Assembly: GCA_937871645.1 (NCBI GenBank)
Contig: CALMPZ010000054.1
Location: 1 to 10,292, forward strand
From: an uncultured Polymorphobacter sp.
GTDB lineage: Bacteria > Pseudomonadota > Alphaproteobacteria > Sphingomonadales > Sphingomonadaceae
Direction of reading: 5' to 3'
DNA: 10,292 nucleotides
The first letter of the stretch is position 1, and each line of letters starts with the position of its first letter. The position numbers and the translations under genes are program-made. Of the stretch, positions 1-5,577 are shown in pieces. Under the pieces are notes generated by a model that worked only from the letters and a program-made list of their open reading frames with translations, did not search any database and was not told the origin of the DNA.

Positions 1-222
1 GTGGTCCGTGTGGTGAGGCGGAGTCGGTCGGCGGTTGGCCGCAAGCCAGGCAACGACGAAGTACATCAGCAGCACCGATCCGAAGCCCGCCAGCGTCAGC
101 ACTGCGGTGGCGACGCGGACCCAGGTCACATCCCAGCCGGTGTAGTTGGCGATGCCGGCACAGACGCCGAGGAAACGCGCGTTGGACTTGTCGAGCGCGA
201 AGGATTTTGACAGTTCGTTCAT
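1..222 (-). CDS. pspC: PspC-family envelope stress protein, N-terminal part (cut by window edge)
   Basis: The first 74 codons are visible, open to the left edge without a stop. PspC is an inner-membrane protein of the phage shock response; with PspB it senses membrane damage and recruits PspA. The sequence shows the family N-terminus: a short basic start, then the conserved stretch RFLGVCAGIANYTGWD (about residues 17-32), then one hydrophobic membrane segment (about 38-65, containing VLTLAGFGSVLLMYFVVAWL) ending in NRRP. The ATG at 222 has a good ribosome binding site, AAGGAG, about 9 bases upstream, and follows the pspB stop by 23 bases. It is the last visible gene of the minus-strand psp operon. 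The C-terminal periplasmic part lies outside, so the full length is unknown. Confidence 0.9.
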   Translation of the reverse strand, partial: MNELSKSFALDKSNARFLGVCAGIANYTGWDVTWVRVATAVLTLAGFGSVLLMYFVVAWLAANRRPTPPHHTDH

Positions 223-245
223 GGCAATGGCTCCTTGGTCGGCGG

Positions 246-515
246 TCAGTGGCGCGGCAGCTCGCGACCCGAACGGTCGCTGATGCTGGTGGCGCGCTCC
301 TTCCAGCCGGGGTGGTCGGCGGTCATGATGCGCTCGATCGATTCGAGCCGGTCATCAAGCCGACGTGCGGTTTCGTGCAGGTCGTCGAGCAGATTCTCGT
401 CCTCGGCGGTCAGGCCCTTGGCGCGCTTCCACTGCGTCACATAGTGCAGGATCAGCCAGGGCAGCCCGATGACGACAGTCGGGACGATGATGATGGGAAC
501 CATGAACTCTTCCAT
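246..515 (-). CDS. pspB: Phage shock protein B
   Basis: This 89-residue protein has an N-terminal membrane anchor (about residues 5-24, VPIIIVPTVVIGLPWLILHY), then a cytoplasmic amphipathic, probably coiled-coil part with LTAEDENLLDDLHETARRLD and a DRLESIERI stretch. That is the PspB layout. PspB works with PspC at the inner membrane to release PspF from PspA inhibition under envelope stress. The family is usually about 75 residues; this one has a polar C-terminal tail of roughly 18 residues ending in RELPRH. The start ATG at 515 lies three bases after the pspA stop, which implies translational coupling. A second in-frame ATG four codons later (M5, 503) is possible and would shorten the protein slightly. 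Confidence 0.93.
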   Translation of the reverse strand: MEEFMVPIIIVPTVVIGLPWLILHYVTQWKRAKGLTAEDENLLDDLHETARRLDDRLESIERIMTADHPGWKERATSISDRSGRELPRH

Positions 516-518
516 GAC

Positions 519-1199
519 TTAGCCCTCGTTCTTGGTGTTGGCGGCCAAACGGGCCTTCATTTCGGCGAGTTCGGCAGCAACACCGTCATCGGTGCGCAGC
601 CCGGCGATCTCATCCTCGAGGCTGGCCAGCGGCCCGCCGAGCGACAGCGCATCGGCGCGGCCTTCGGCCATGTCGGCGCGGCGTTCGATGATTTCGAACT
701 TGGCGAAGGCATCCTCGATGCGCGGGCCCTTGTACATGGCGCGCATCTTGCTGCGGCTGTCGGCGCTTTCGATGCGGGCGAGCAGCGCGTTCTGGCGCTG
801 GCGGGCTTCACGCAACTTGGCTTCAAGCTTGCGGATGTCTTCCTCGTTTGCCGACAGATGTTCGTCGAGCGCGATGACATCCTGCAGCGTGCTTTCGGCG
901 AAGTTGCGCGCCTTGGCACGTTCGACCAGCGCCGCGGTCGCGAGGTCTTCGCGGCCCTTCGACAGCGCCAGCTCGGCCTTTTCGGCCCAGCTTTCCTGCG
1001 CGGCTTCGGCGCGGGCGACGGCGCGGCGCATTTCCTTCTGGTCGGCGATCGTGCGCGCCGCGCCCGAACGGACTTCGACGAGCGTTTCCTCCATCTCCAT
1101 GATGATCATGCGGATCAGCTTCGACGGGTCTTCCGACTTGTCGAGCAGCTCGGTCATGTTGGCGGCGATGATGTCGCGGGTGCGGGAGAAAATGCCCAT
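519..1199 (-). CDS. pspA: Phage shock protein A (PspA/IM30 family)
   Basis: This 226-residue protein is close to the usual PspA length of about 222. It begins MGIFSRTRDIIAANMTELLD, the amphipathic membrane-binding helix of the family. The rest is almost entirely charged, heptad-rich coiled coil (ESCRT-III-like fold), with the typical EDPSKLIRMIIMEMEETLVE and the helix ending in the YKGPRIEDAFAKFE region (about residues 155-168). PspA is a peripheral inner-membrane effector that stabilises damaged membranes; in the resting cell it binds and inhibits PspF. The ribosome binding site CGGAG sits 7 bases before the ATG. A GC-rich hairpin lies about 30 bases upstream, between this gene and the small exported peptide gene. 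Expression is expected from the sigma-54 promoter at 1506-1521. Confidence 0.96.
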   Translation of the reverse strand: MGIFSRTRDIIAANMTELLDKSEDPSKLIRMIIMEMEETLVEVRSGAARTIADQKEMRRAVARAEAAQESWAEKAELALSKGREDLATAALVERAKARNFAESTLQDVIALDEHLSANEEDIRKLEAKLREARQRQNALLARIESADSRSKMRAMYKGPRIEDAFAKFEIIERRADMAEGRADALSLGGPLASLEDEIAGLRTDDGVAAELAEMKARLAANTKNEG

Positions 1200-1228
1200 T
1201 GCGGTACTCCGGTTACTAGAAAAGGTGG

Positions 1229-1272
1229 CAGGCCGGGGCGTGAGGGGGGGGTGAGGGAGCCGCCCCGGCCTG
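1229..1272 (-). terminator. GC-rich hairpin between the small leader gene and pspA
   Basis: There is a perfect 12-bp inverted repeat: CAGGCCGGGGCG at 1229-1240 and its complement CGCCCCGGCCTG at 1261-1272, with a 20-base loop containing a run of eight G (C in the transcript). In the minus-strand transcript it is followed after four bases by a short CTTTT, so it could be a weak or partial terminator. It could equally be an mRNA-stabilising or processing structure that sets different levels for the small gene and pspABC. It lies 20 bases after the small gene's stop and 29 bases before the pspA start. Confidence 0.6.
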
Positions 1273-1292
1273 ATCGCTATACCCTTGGCGGA

Positions 1293-1451
1293 TCAGGCGG
1301 CCAGGTACACCGAAGCTGAAGGTTGGCCCGAAGTCTGGGCGGTCGCAACCTGCGCCGGGCCGGTGGCGGCGACGAGGCAGGTGGTGGCGAGCAGCACGGC
1401 GCCGACGACGCCAACGAGGCTGCGGGTCAATTGCTGGAAGCGGGTGGTCAT
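1293..1451 (-). CDS. Small exported peptide, first gene of the psp operon
   Basis: This 52-residue protein starts MTTRFQQLTRSLVGVVGAVL and ends SVYLAA. I do not recognise a named family. It looks exported: basic N-terminus (R4, R10), hydrophobic core at about residues 12-30, then a possible signal peptidase site ATA-QT after residue 38, which would leave a mature peptide of only 14 residues. It could instead stay as a single-pass membrane peptide. C25 lacks a proper lipobox (T at -1), so a lipoprotein is unlikely. The start is supported by a strong ribosome binding site, AAGGAG, 7 bases before the ATG. It is the first gene after the sigma-54 promoter at 1506-1521 (leader about 45 bases) and lies upstream of pspA in the same direction. 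That suggests PspF-dependent induction with the operon; the function is unknown. Confidence 0.72.
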   Translation of the reverse strand: MTTRFQQLTRSLVGVVGAVLLATTCLVAATGPAQVATAQTSGQPSASVYLAA

Positions 1452-1505
1452 TGGTCTTCTCCTTGAACTTTGCGGCCGCTGCTTGGCGGCTCATGCCAAG
1501 TGCAA

Positions 1506-1521
1506 TGCATGGAGCGTGCCA
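1506..1521 (-). promoter_or_regulatory. Sigma-54 (-24/-12) promoter of the psp operon
   Basis: The minus strand reads TGGCACGCTCCATGCA. It matches the -24/-12 consensus TGGCACG-N4-TTGCA at every position but one (A for T in TTGCA). The essential GG (1519-1520) and GC (1507-1508) doublets are exactly 10 bases apart. Transcription should start near 1495, about 45 bases before the small leader gene. Sigma-54 dependence is the hallmark of PspF-controlled operons, and pspF is divergent next to it. Confidence 0.85.
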
Positions 1522-1597
1522 ACTTTGTGCGGAAAAATATCACATTGAAATTGAACGATTTTATCATTTTCCGGGCAAATTTTGTAGATGAACCCTT

Positions 1598-1632
1598 GCT
1601 GAATATTGGGAAATTCCGCTAAACATTGGGAA
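1598..1632. promoter_or_regulatory. Candidate PspF enhancer sites (15-bp direct repeat, 20-bp period)
   Basis: Two copies of GCTNAAYATTGGGAA lie at 1598-1612 and 1618-1632, identical at 13 of 15 positions and offset by exactly 20 bp, about two helical turns, so they lie on the same DNA face. They sit roughly 80-110 bp upstream of the -24/-12 element, separated from it by an AT-rich stretch (about 1531-1590) that could bend. In E. coli, PspF binds two upstream sites at a similar distance and thereby also represses its own gene. Here the second copy ends on the first base of the pspF start codon, so autoregulation is plausible. Assignment to PspF is inference. Confidence 0.55.
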
Positions 1633-2684
1633 TGCAAGCGCCCGCCACACTTGTCGGCCAATCGCCGAGCTTTCTCGATGCCGTCGAACGCGCCAGCCTC
1701 GCCGCCGCGCTCAACCGTCCGGTGCTGGTCATCGGCGAACGCGGCACCGGCAAGGAGCTGATCGCCGAGCGCCTGCACCGCCTAAGCCCACGCTGGGGCG
1801 GGCCGCTGGTGACGCTGAATTGCGCCGCGCTGCCCGAGAACCTGATCGACGCCGAACTGTTCGGTTACGAATCGGGCGCCTTCACCGGCGCCACCCGCGC
1901 GCGCGCCGGCCGCTTCGAGGATGCCGATGGCGGCACGCTGTTCCTCGATGAAATCGCCACGCTGTCGGCCGGCGCGCAGGAACGCCTGCTGCGCGTCGTC
2001 GAATATGGCGAACTGACGCGGCTCGGCTCGAACCGGCCGATTTCGGTCGATGTGCGCGTCGTCGGCGCCACCAACGAAGACCTGCCCGCGCTCGCGCACG
2101 CCAACCGCTTCCGCGCCGACCTGCTCGATCGGCTGAGTTTCGAAGTCGTCACGCTGCCGCCGCTGCGCGCCCGCAAGGAAGACATCGCGCTGCTGTCGAA
2201 CCATTTCGCGCGCCGCATGGCGGTCGAACTCGGCTGGAGCGGCTTCCCTGGCTTCACCCCGGCCTCGACCACCGCACTGGCCAACTACCCCTGGCCCGGC
2301 AACGTCCGCGAGCTCAAAAACGTCGTCGAACGCTCGCTCTACCGCTGGGGCGACGCCGAAGTGCCGATCGGCGCCATCGTCTTCGATGCCTTCGATTCGC
2401 CGTGGCGCCCGACCGAATCGCTGACCACGCGCACCGAATTGCCGGCCGCCCCCGCTCCCGCCAAGATCGACCCGACCACCGATGTCGCGGCGACCACCGA
2501 CGTGCTCCCCGCCGCGCCGTCGCTGACCGTCCCCGACCTGCGCGCCGCGATCAACAAATACGAACACGACATCCTGACCGAAACAATGGCGCGCAACCGC
2601 CACAACCAGCGCGCTACCGCCGCCGCACTGGCGCTGAGCTATGACCAGTTGCGGCATGCGCTGAAGCGGCATGGAATGCTTTAG
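1632..2684 (+). CDS. pspF: PspF, sigma-54-dependent activator of the psp operon
   Basis: This 350-residue AAA+ activator without an N-terminal sensor domain has the PspF architecture. Visible motifs: Walker A GERGTGKE (35-42), GAFTGA sigma-54 contact loop (82-87), Walker B TLFLDE (102-107), arginine-finger region FRADLLDRLSFEV, and WPGNVRELKNVVER. It ends with a Fis-type helix-turn-helix (about 322-350, NQRATAAALALSYDQLRHAL). W55 in SPRWGGP corresponds to the E. coli surface tryptophan used for PspA inhibition. A Pro/Ala/Thr-rich linker at about 260-300 is longer than in E. coli, where the protein is about 325 residues. I chose ATG 1632; a TTG two codons upstream is also in frame. No clear ribosome binding site is present. 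A poor -35/-10 pair (TTGCTG, 17 bases, CTAAAC) would place transcription at the ATG, so a leaderless message is possible. Confidence 0.95.
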   Translation: MQAPATLVGQSPSFLDAVERASLAAALNRPVLVIGERGTGKELIAERLHRLSPRWGGPLVTLNCAALPENLIDAELFGYESGAFTGATRARAGRFEDADGGTLFLDEIATLSAGAQERLLRVVEYGELTRLGSNRPISVDVRVVGATNEDLPALAHANRFRADLLDRLSFEVVTLPPLRARKEDIALLSNHFARRMAVELGWSGFPGFTPASTTALANYPWPGNVRELKNVVERSLYRWGDAEVPIGAIVFDAFDSPWRPTESLTTRTELPAAPAPAKIDPTTDVAATTDVLPAAPSLTVPDLRAAINKYEHDILTETMARNRHNQRATAAALALSYDQLRHALKRHGML

Positions 2685-2690
2685 AAAGCG

Positions 2691-2726
2691 CCTCCGGCGG
2701 GCAGGCCTGAGGCCTGCACCCGATTG
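2691..2726 (+). repeat. Palindromic intergenic repeat, copy 1 (after pspF)
   Basis: This 36-bp element begins CCTCCGGCGG, continues into a 7-bp hairpin GCAGGCC-TGA-GGCCTGC (2701-2717), and ends ACCCGATTG. It is 33/36 identical to the inverted copy at 4911-4946. It starts six bases after the pspF stop codon. There is no T-run, so it is not a textbook terminator, but the position suits a 3'-end structure. The stem differs from copy 2 by a compensatory C-G to G-C swap. Confidence 0.75.
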
Positions 2727-2732
2727 ATTTCA

Positions 2733-2760
2733 CTCCCCTTCTCGAATGGGGGCAGGGGAG
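2733..2760. repeat. Short inverted repeat downstream of pspF
   Basis: CTCCCCT (2733-2739) pairs with AGGGGAG (2754-2760) across a 14-base loop. It directly follows copy 1 of the palindromic repeat in the gap between the convergent pspF and the Sel1-repeat gene. No T-run follows on either strand. It may be part of the same 3'-end structure or an unrelated intergenic element. Confidence 0.35.
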
Positions 2761-2854
2761 AGTGAGAGCGACAAGGGACATGACGCGGCATGGACCCAGA
2801 TGCAAAGTTTACGCGAAAGTGGCCGACGAGCATCTGGATGGAATTTTTGATGTG

Positions 2855-3997
2855 TTATTCGCAATCTCTATAGTCTGATTTGTAGCACCGTGAGGCAATG
2901 GACTGTGCAATTGAGATCTGCTCCTTATTCATATCTGATGATATTAAATTTAAGACATTTCTGGAATTCTCGTCACCTGCAGATGCTGCGAGAGAAAGCC
3001 ACGAATATGCTTGAATATCATTTTTGGGAACACCAGCCCCCTCGTAGTAGGCTAGACCAATTTTTGCAAAACCTCTGGAATTTCCATTAGCCGCAGCGAG
3101 TCGATAAAAACGAAGTGCTTCGCCATCGTTCTTAGGAACTCCCTGGCCGCTGCCGTACATCATGCCTAGGTTAAGTTGCGCGGTAGCATTGCCTTGGTCA
3201 GCGGCGAGGCCGAACAGTCGGAGCGCTTCTATGGCGTCTTTGGGAACACCTTCGCCTCTAGTGTACATTGCACCAAGATTGAGCTGCGCTAGAGCCTCTC
3301 CATGACCAACTGCAAGGCGGTACCAGCGGACTGCTTCAGAGAGGTCCTTCGCGACACCCTCGCCGTGCTCATACATGATCCCGAGGTTTGCTTGCGCCCT
3401 AGCCCCACCTTGATCGGCAGCCAACCGGAACAAGCGGACGGCTTCGGCGGCATCCTTGTGTCCACCTTCCCCCCGTCGCCGCATGATTCCAAGATTGAGC
3501 TGTGCTGTACCGTCTCCCTGATTGGCGGCCATTTGGTACCAATGCGCCGCTTCAGCGTCGTTCTTGTCAACACCCACGCCGCCACTATACTTGAAAGCTA
3601 GAGATAGCTGCGCCTTAACGTTTCCACGATCTGCAGCAGCCCTTAATAGTCTGACTGATTCGGCCGTATTTTTTGGTACTCCGCGACCTTCGCTGTACAT
3701 TTCACTAAGATTATACTGCGCCGAAGTGTCACCTTGATCTGCTGCCATTTGGTACCATTTTGCGGCCTCAATATCATTCTTTCGTACGCCACGCCCACTC
3801 ATATACAGGAGTCCCATTAGAGACTGCGCACGCGCGTTGCCAGCCGCGGCAAGCGGCCGAAGCTGAGCCAAAGCTGCTGCATAATCCCCGGCCCCAAGAG
3901 CAGCTATACCTTGTTCGTACGGCCCAGCAGTCGCCTTAAGGGGCAGGACAAGCGTGGAGAGGGTCACAATGGCGACTACACGAACTCTAAGCAGCAT
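2855..3997 (-). CDS. Exported Sel1-repeat (TPR-like) protein
   Basis: This 380-residue protein has a signal peptide (MLLRVRVVAIVTLSTLVLPL, probable cleavage after ATA near residue 24). A short N-terminal helix pair (GDYAAALAQLRPLA) is followed by eight tandem 36-residue Sel1 repeats (about residues 54-341). Each repeat has the pattern AQ-NLG-MY-GEGV-KD--EA-RWYRLAA-QG. The 39-residue tail has two cysteines and ends YRDCE. Sel1 repeats form alpha-solenoids that bind partner proteins; an envelope scaffold role is likely but the partner is unknown. I prefer the ATG at 3997 because GGAAAGGGG lies just before it; an in-frame ATG at 4015 would add six residues and has a weaker site. GC content is visibly lower than in the flanking genes, and the codons are more mixed and A/T-rich, suggesting transfer. 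It stands alone, convergent with pspF. Confidence 0.9.
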   Translation of the reverse strand: MLLRVRVVAIVTLSTLVLPLKATAGPYEQGIAALGAGDYAAALAQLRPLAAAGNARAQSLMGLLYMSGRGVRKNDIEAAKWYQMAADQGDTSAQYNLSEMYSEGRGVPKNTAESVRLLRAAADRGNVKAQLSLAFKYSGGVGVDKNDAEAAHWYQMAANQGDGTAQLNLGIMRRRGEGGHKDAAEAVRLFRLAADQGGARAQANLGIMYEHGEGVAKDLSEAVRWYRLAVGHGEALAQLNLGAMYTRGEGVPKDAIEALRLFGLAADQGNATAQLNLGMMYGSGQGVPKNDGEALRFYRLAAANGNSRGFAKIGLAYYEGAGVPKNDIQAYSWLSLAASAGDENSRNVLNLISSDMNKEQISIAQSIASRCYKSDYRDCE

Positions 3998-4236
3998 TTG
4001 TGCCCCTTTCCGCATTATTCTTCAGCCCGCAGAACCATCTGCTTCTGCGCAATTCAAAGGGCCGACAAGATCAATTTTCAATCGTCGCACCATGGTTCAT
4101 GGTCTTGTAGAGTGAAGCCGCGTGTCCGCGAAAGTGGCAGCGGCTCAATGTTCTCATATCAAGCCACCCCCCCCACGAAAGGATCGCATTCAGTTTTGAG
4201 GCGTTACGCCCATGTTCAACCATCGGAGACCGCACC

Positions 4237-4827
4237 ATGCCGCTTACGCTTCCCCCCTTGCCCTATGCTGATGACGCGCTCGCGCCACACATCTCGGCGA
4301 AGACGCTGCAGTTTCACCACGGCAAGCATCACAAGGCCTATGTCGACAAGACCAATGCGGCCATTGCCGGCACGCCGCTTGCCGACAAGGATTTGCCGGC
4401 GATCATCGCGGCCGCGCATGCGAGCAAGGACACCGGCCTGTTCAACAACGCCGCGCAGGCGTGGAACCACCACTTTCTATGGCATTCGATGACGCCCGGT
4501 GGCGGCGGCGCGCCGACCGGCAAGCTGGCCGAGGCGATCACCCGCGACTTCGGCAGCCAGGCGGCGTTCGACGAGGCCTTCACCAAAGCCGCGACCGGCC
4601 ATTTCGGCAGTGGCTGGACGTGGCTTGTGGCGGACGGTGGCAAGCTGGCGATTACCACCACGCACGACGCCGACACGCCGCTGGTGCACGGCCAGACGCC
4701 GCTGCTGACGCTCGATGTCTGGGAGCACGCCTATTATCTCGATTACCAGAACAAGCGCCCGGATTATGTCGCAGCGTACCTGAAATCGCTGGTAAATTGG
4801 GACTTTGCGGCCGAAAATTTCAACTAA
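4237..4827 (+). CDS. sodB: Superoxide dismutase, iron type
   Basis: This 196-residue Fe/Mn-family superoxide dismutase converts superoxide to oxygen and hydrogen peroxide in the cytoplasm. The four metal ligands are visible: H27 (FHHGKHH), H78 (AQAWNHHF), D160 and H164 (LDVWEHAYYLDYQNKRPDY). The gateway Tyr is Y35. Q74 in NNAAQAWNH is the second-sphere glutamine in the position typical of iron enzymes, whereas manganese enzymes have Gly there; hence the sodB call. GSGWTWL (125-130 region) is the usual core. Length matches E. coli SodB (about 193). GGAG lies 8 bases before the ATG. It is a single-gene unit: divergent from the Sel1 gene, convergent with yciB, and followed by a 10-bp hairpin. 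Iron specificity could be relaxed (cambialistic). Confidence 0.96.
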   Translation: MPLTLPPLPYADDALAPHISAKTLQFHHGKHHKAYVDKTNAAIAGTPLADKDLPAIIAAAHASKDTGLFNNAAQAWNHHFLWHSMTPGGGGAPTGKLAEAITRDFGSQAAFDEAFTKAATGHFGSGWTWLVADGGKLAITTTHDADTPLVHGQTPLLTLDVWEHAYYLDYQNKRPDYVAAYLKSLVNWDFAAENFN

Positions 4828-4850
4828 ATAGTTGATATATAATGATATTT

Positions 4851-4877
4851 GTGTGGGGATGTAAAATATCCCCACAC
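4851..4877. terminator. Hairpin in the convergent sodB/yciB gap
   Basis: A perfect 10-bp inverted repeat, GTGTGGGGAT (4851-4860) and ATCCCCACAC (4868-4877), with a 7-base AT-rich loop. It lies 23 bases after the sodB stop, in an AT-rich stretch, between convergent genes. Neither strand has a clear T-run directly after the stem, so it would be a non-canonical, possibly bidirectional, terminator or a 3'-end stabilising structure. Confidence 0.55.
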
Positions 4878-4910
4878 CCGTAAAGACTGACCAGATTTAA
4901 CCCCTCTAAA

Positions 4911-4946
4911 CAGTCGGGTGCAGGGCTCAGCCCTGCCCGCCGGAGG
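4911..4946 (-). repeat. Palindromic intergenic repeat, copy 2 (after yciB)
   Basis: Read on the minus strand this begins CCTCCGGCGG, continues into the hairpin GCAGGGC-TGA-GCCCTGC, and ends ACCCGACTG. It matches copy 1 (2691-2726) at 33 of 36 positions. Of the three differences, two are the partners of one stem base pair (positions 16 and 22), so pairing is kept. It begins three bases after the yciB stop codon, in the same orientation relative to the gene as copy 1 has to pspF. Confidence 0.75.
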
Positions 4947-4949
4947 CCC

Positions 4950-5522
4950 TTAAACCTTGGGCGTCTTATCCTCCGCATGCCGCGACAGGATCGGCGCCTG
5001 CGCCAGCGCGAAGATGAAGGTGATCGCCGTCACCCCCCAGACCTTGAAATCGACCCATTGATCAGTGGTCAGCGTGCGTCGCAGCACCTCGTTCATGCCG
5101 GCGAGTGCGAGGCAGAAGATGATCCAGTTGCGCGTCAGCTTGCGCCAGCCATCGGAATCAAGCGCCGGGAACGCCTCGCCGAATGCCATCTTGAGCAGCG
5201 GGCGATGGGTGAGCTTGCCGAACAGCAGGACGCTGGCGAACAGCAGGTAGATGACGGTCAGCTTGATCTTGATGAAGTTGGGGTCATGCAGCACCAGCGT
5301 CGCGGTGCCGAAGACGAACACCATGACACCGACGACCCATTGCATCGGCTGGATGCGGCCGTAGCGGAAATGCGACACCAGCATCACCAGCAGCGTCACC
5401 GCCATCGTGGCGAAGGTCGCGACGAAAATGGCGGCGAGCTTGTTGGCGGCGAAGAACACCAACAGCGGCGCGAAATCGAGCACGAACTTGGCGAGTGGCG
5501 AGGGTTTGGGTTTGGTCGTCAT
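4950..5522 (-). CDS. yciB: YciB / septation protein A family inner-membrane protein
   Basis: This 190-residue polytopic membrane protein matches the YciB/IspZ (septation protein A) family, which is usually about 180 residues. It has about five or six hydrophobic segments. Family hallmarks are LDFAPLLVFFAANK near the N-terminus, TATLVLHDPNFIKIKLTVIY (about residues 74-93) with the conserved HDP and K, and MNEVLRRTLTTDQWVDFKVW (about 143-162). YciB acts in the inner membrane, where mutants in enterobacteria and Shigella affect envelope integrity and septation; the exact reaction is not known. The start ATG at 5522 is divergent from ccmA with 55 bases between. There is no strong ribosome binding site. 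The gene is convergent with sodB, and the palindromic repeat follows directly after its stop. Confidence 0.9.
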   Translation of the reverse strand: MTTKPKPSPLAKFVLDFAPLLVFFAANKLAAIFVATFATMAVTLLVMLVSHFRYGRIQPMQWVVGVMVFVFGTATLVLHDPNFIKIKLTVIYLLFASVLLFGKLTHRPLLKMAFGEAFPALDSDGWRKLTRNWIIFCLALAGMNEVLRRTLTTDQWVDFKVWGVTAITFIFALAQAPILSRHAEDKTPKV

Positions 5523-5577
5523 GCCCCGCGCTCTAGCCGGTTTTGCGGTGCGGCGCGAGAGCGGCTATGCAGCGACG

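Noticed and set aside
207..1319. Long plus-strand open frame of 370 codons opposite pspA and pspB
   Set aside because: It is antisense to clearly coding pspA/pspB, has no recognisable domain, and is explained by high GC lowering stop frequency.
1216..1494. 92-codon minus-strand open frame overlapping the small leader gene in another frame
   Set aside because: Its product is Arg/Pro/His-rich without a domain and its start has no good ribosome binding site, while the 52-codon frame has a strong site and a signal-like sequence.
4167..4174. Run of eight C as a phase-variation tract
   Set aside because: It is intergenic, about 60 bases from the sodB start and not clearly within a promoter; short runs like this also occur elsewhere in the window (for example 1244-1251).
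4200..4210. GGCG-TTA-CGCC palindrome upstream of sodB
   Set aside because: Arms are only 4 bp and lie close to the ribosome binding site; too short to call an operator.
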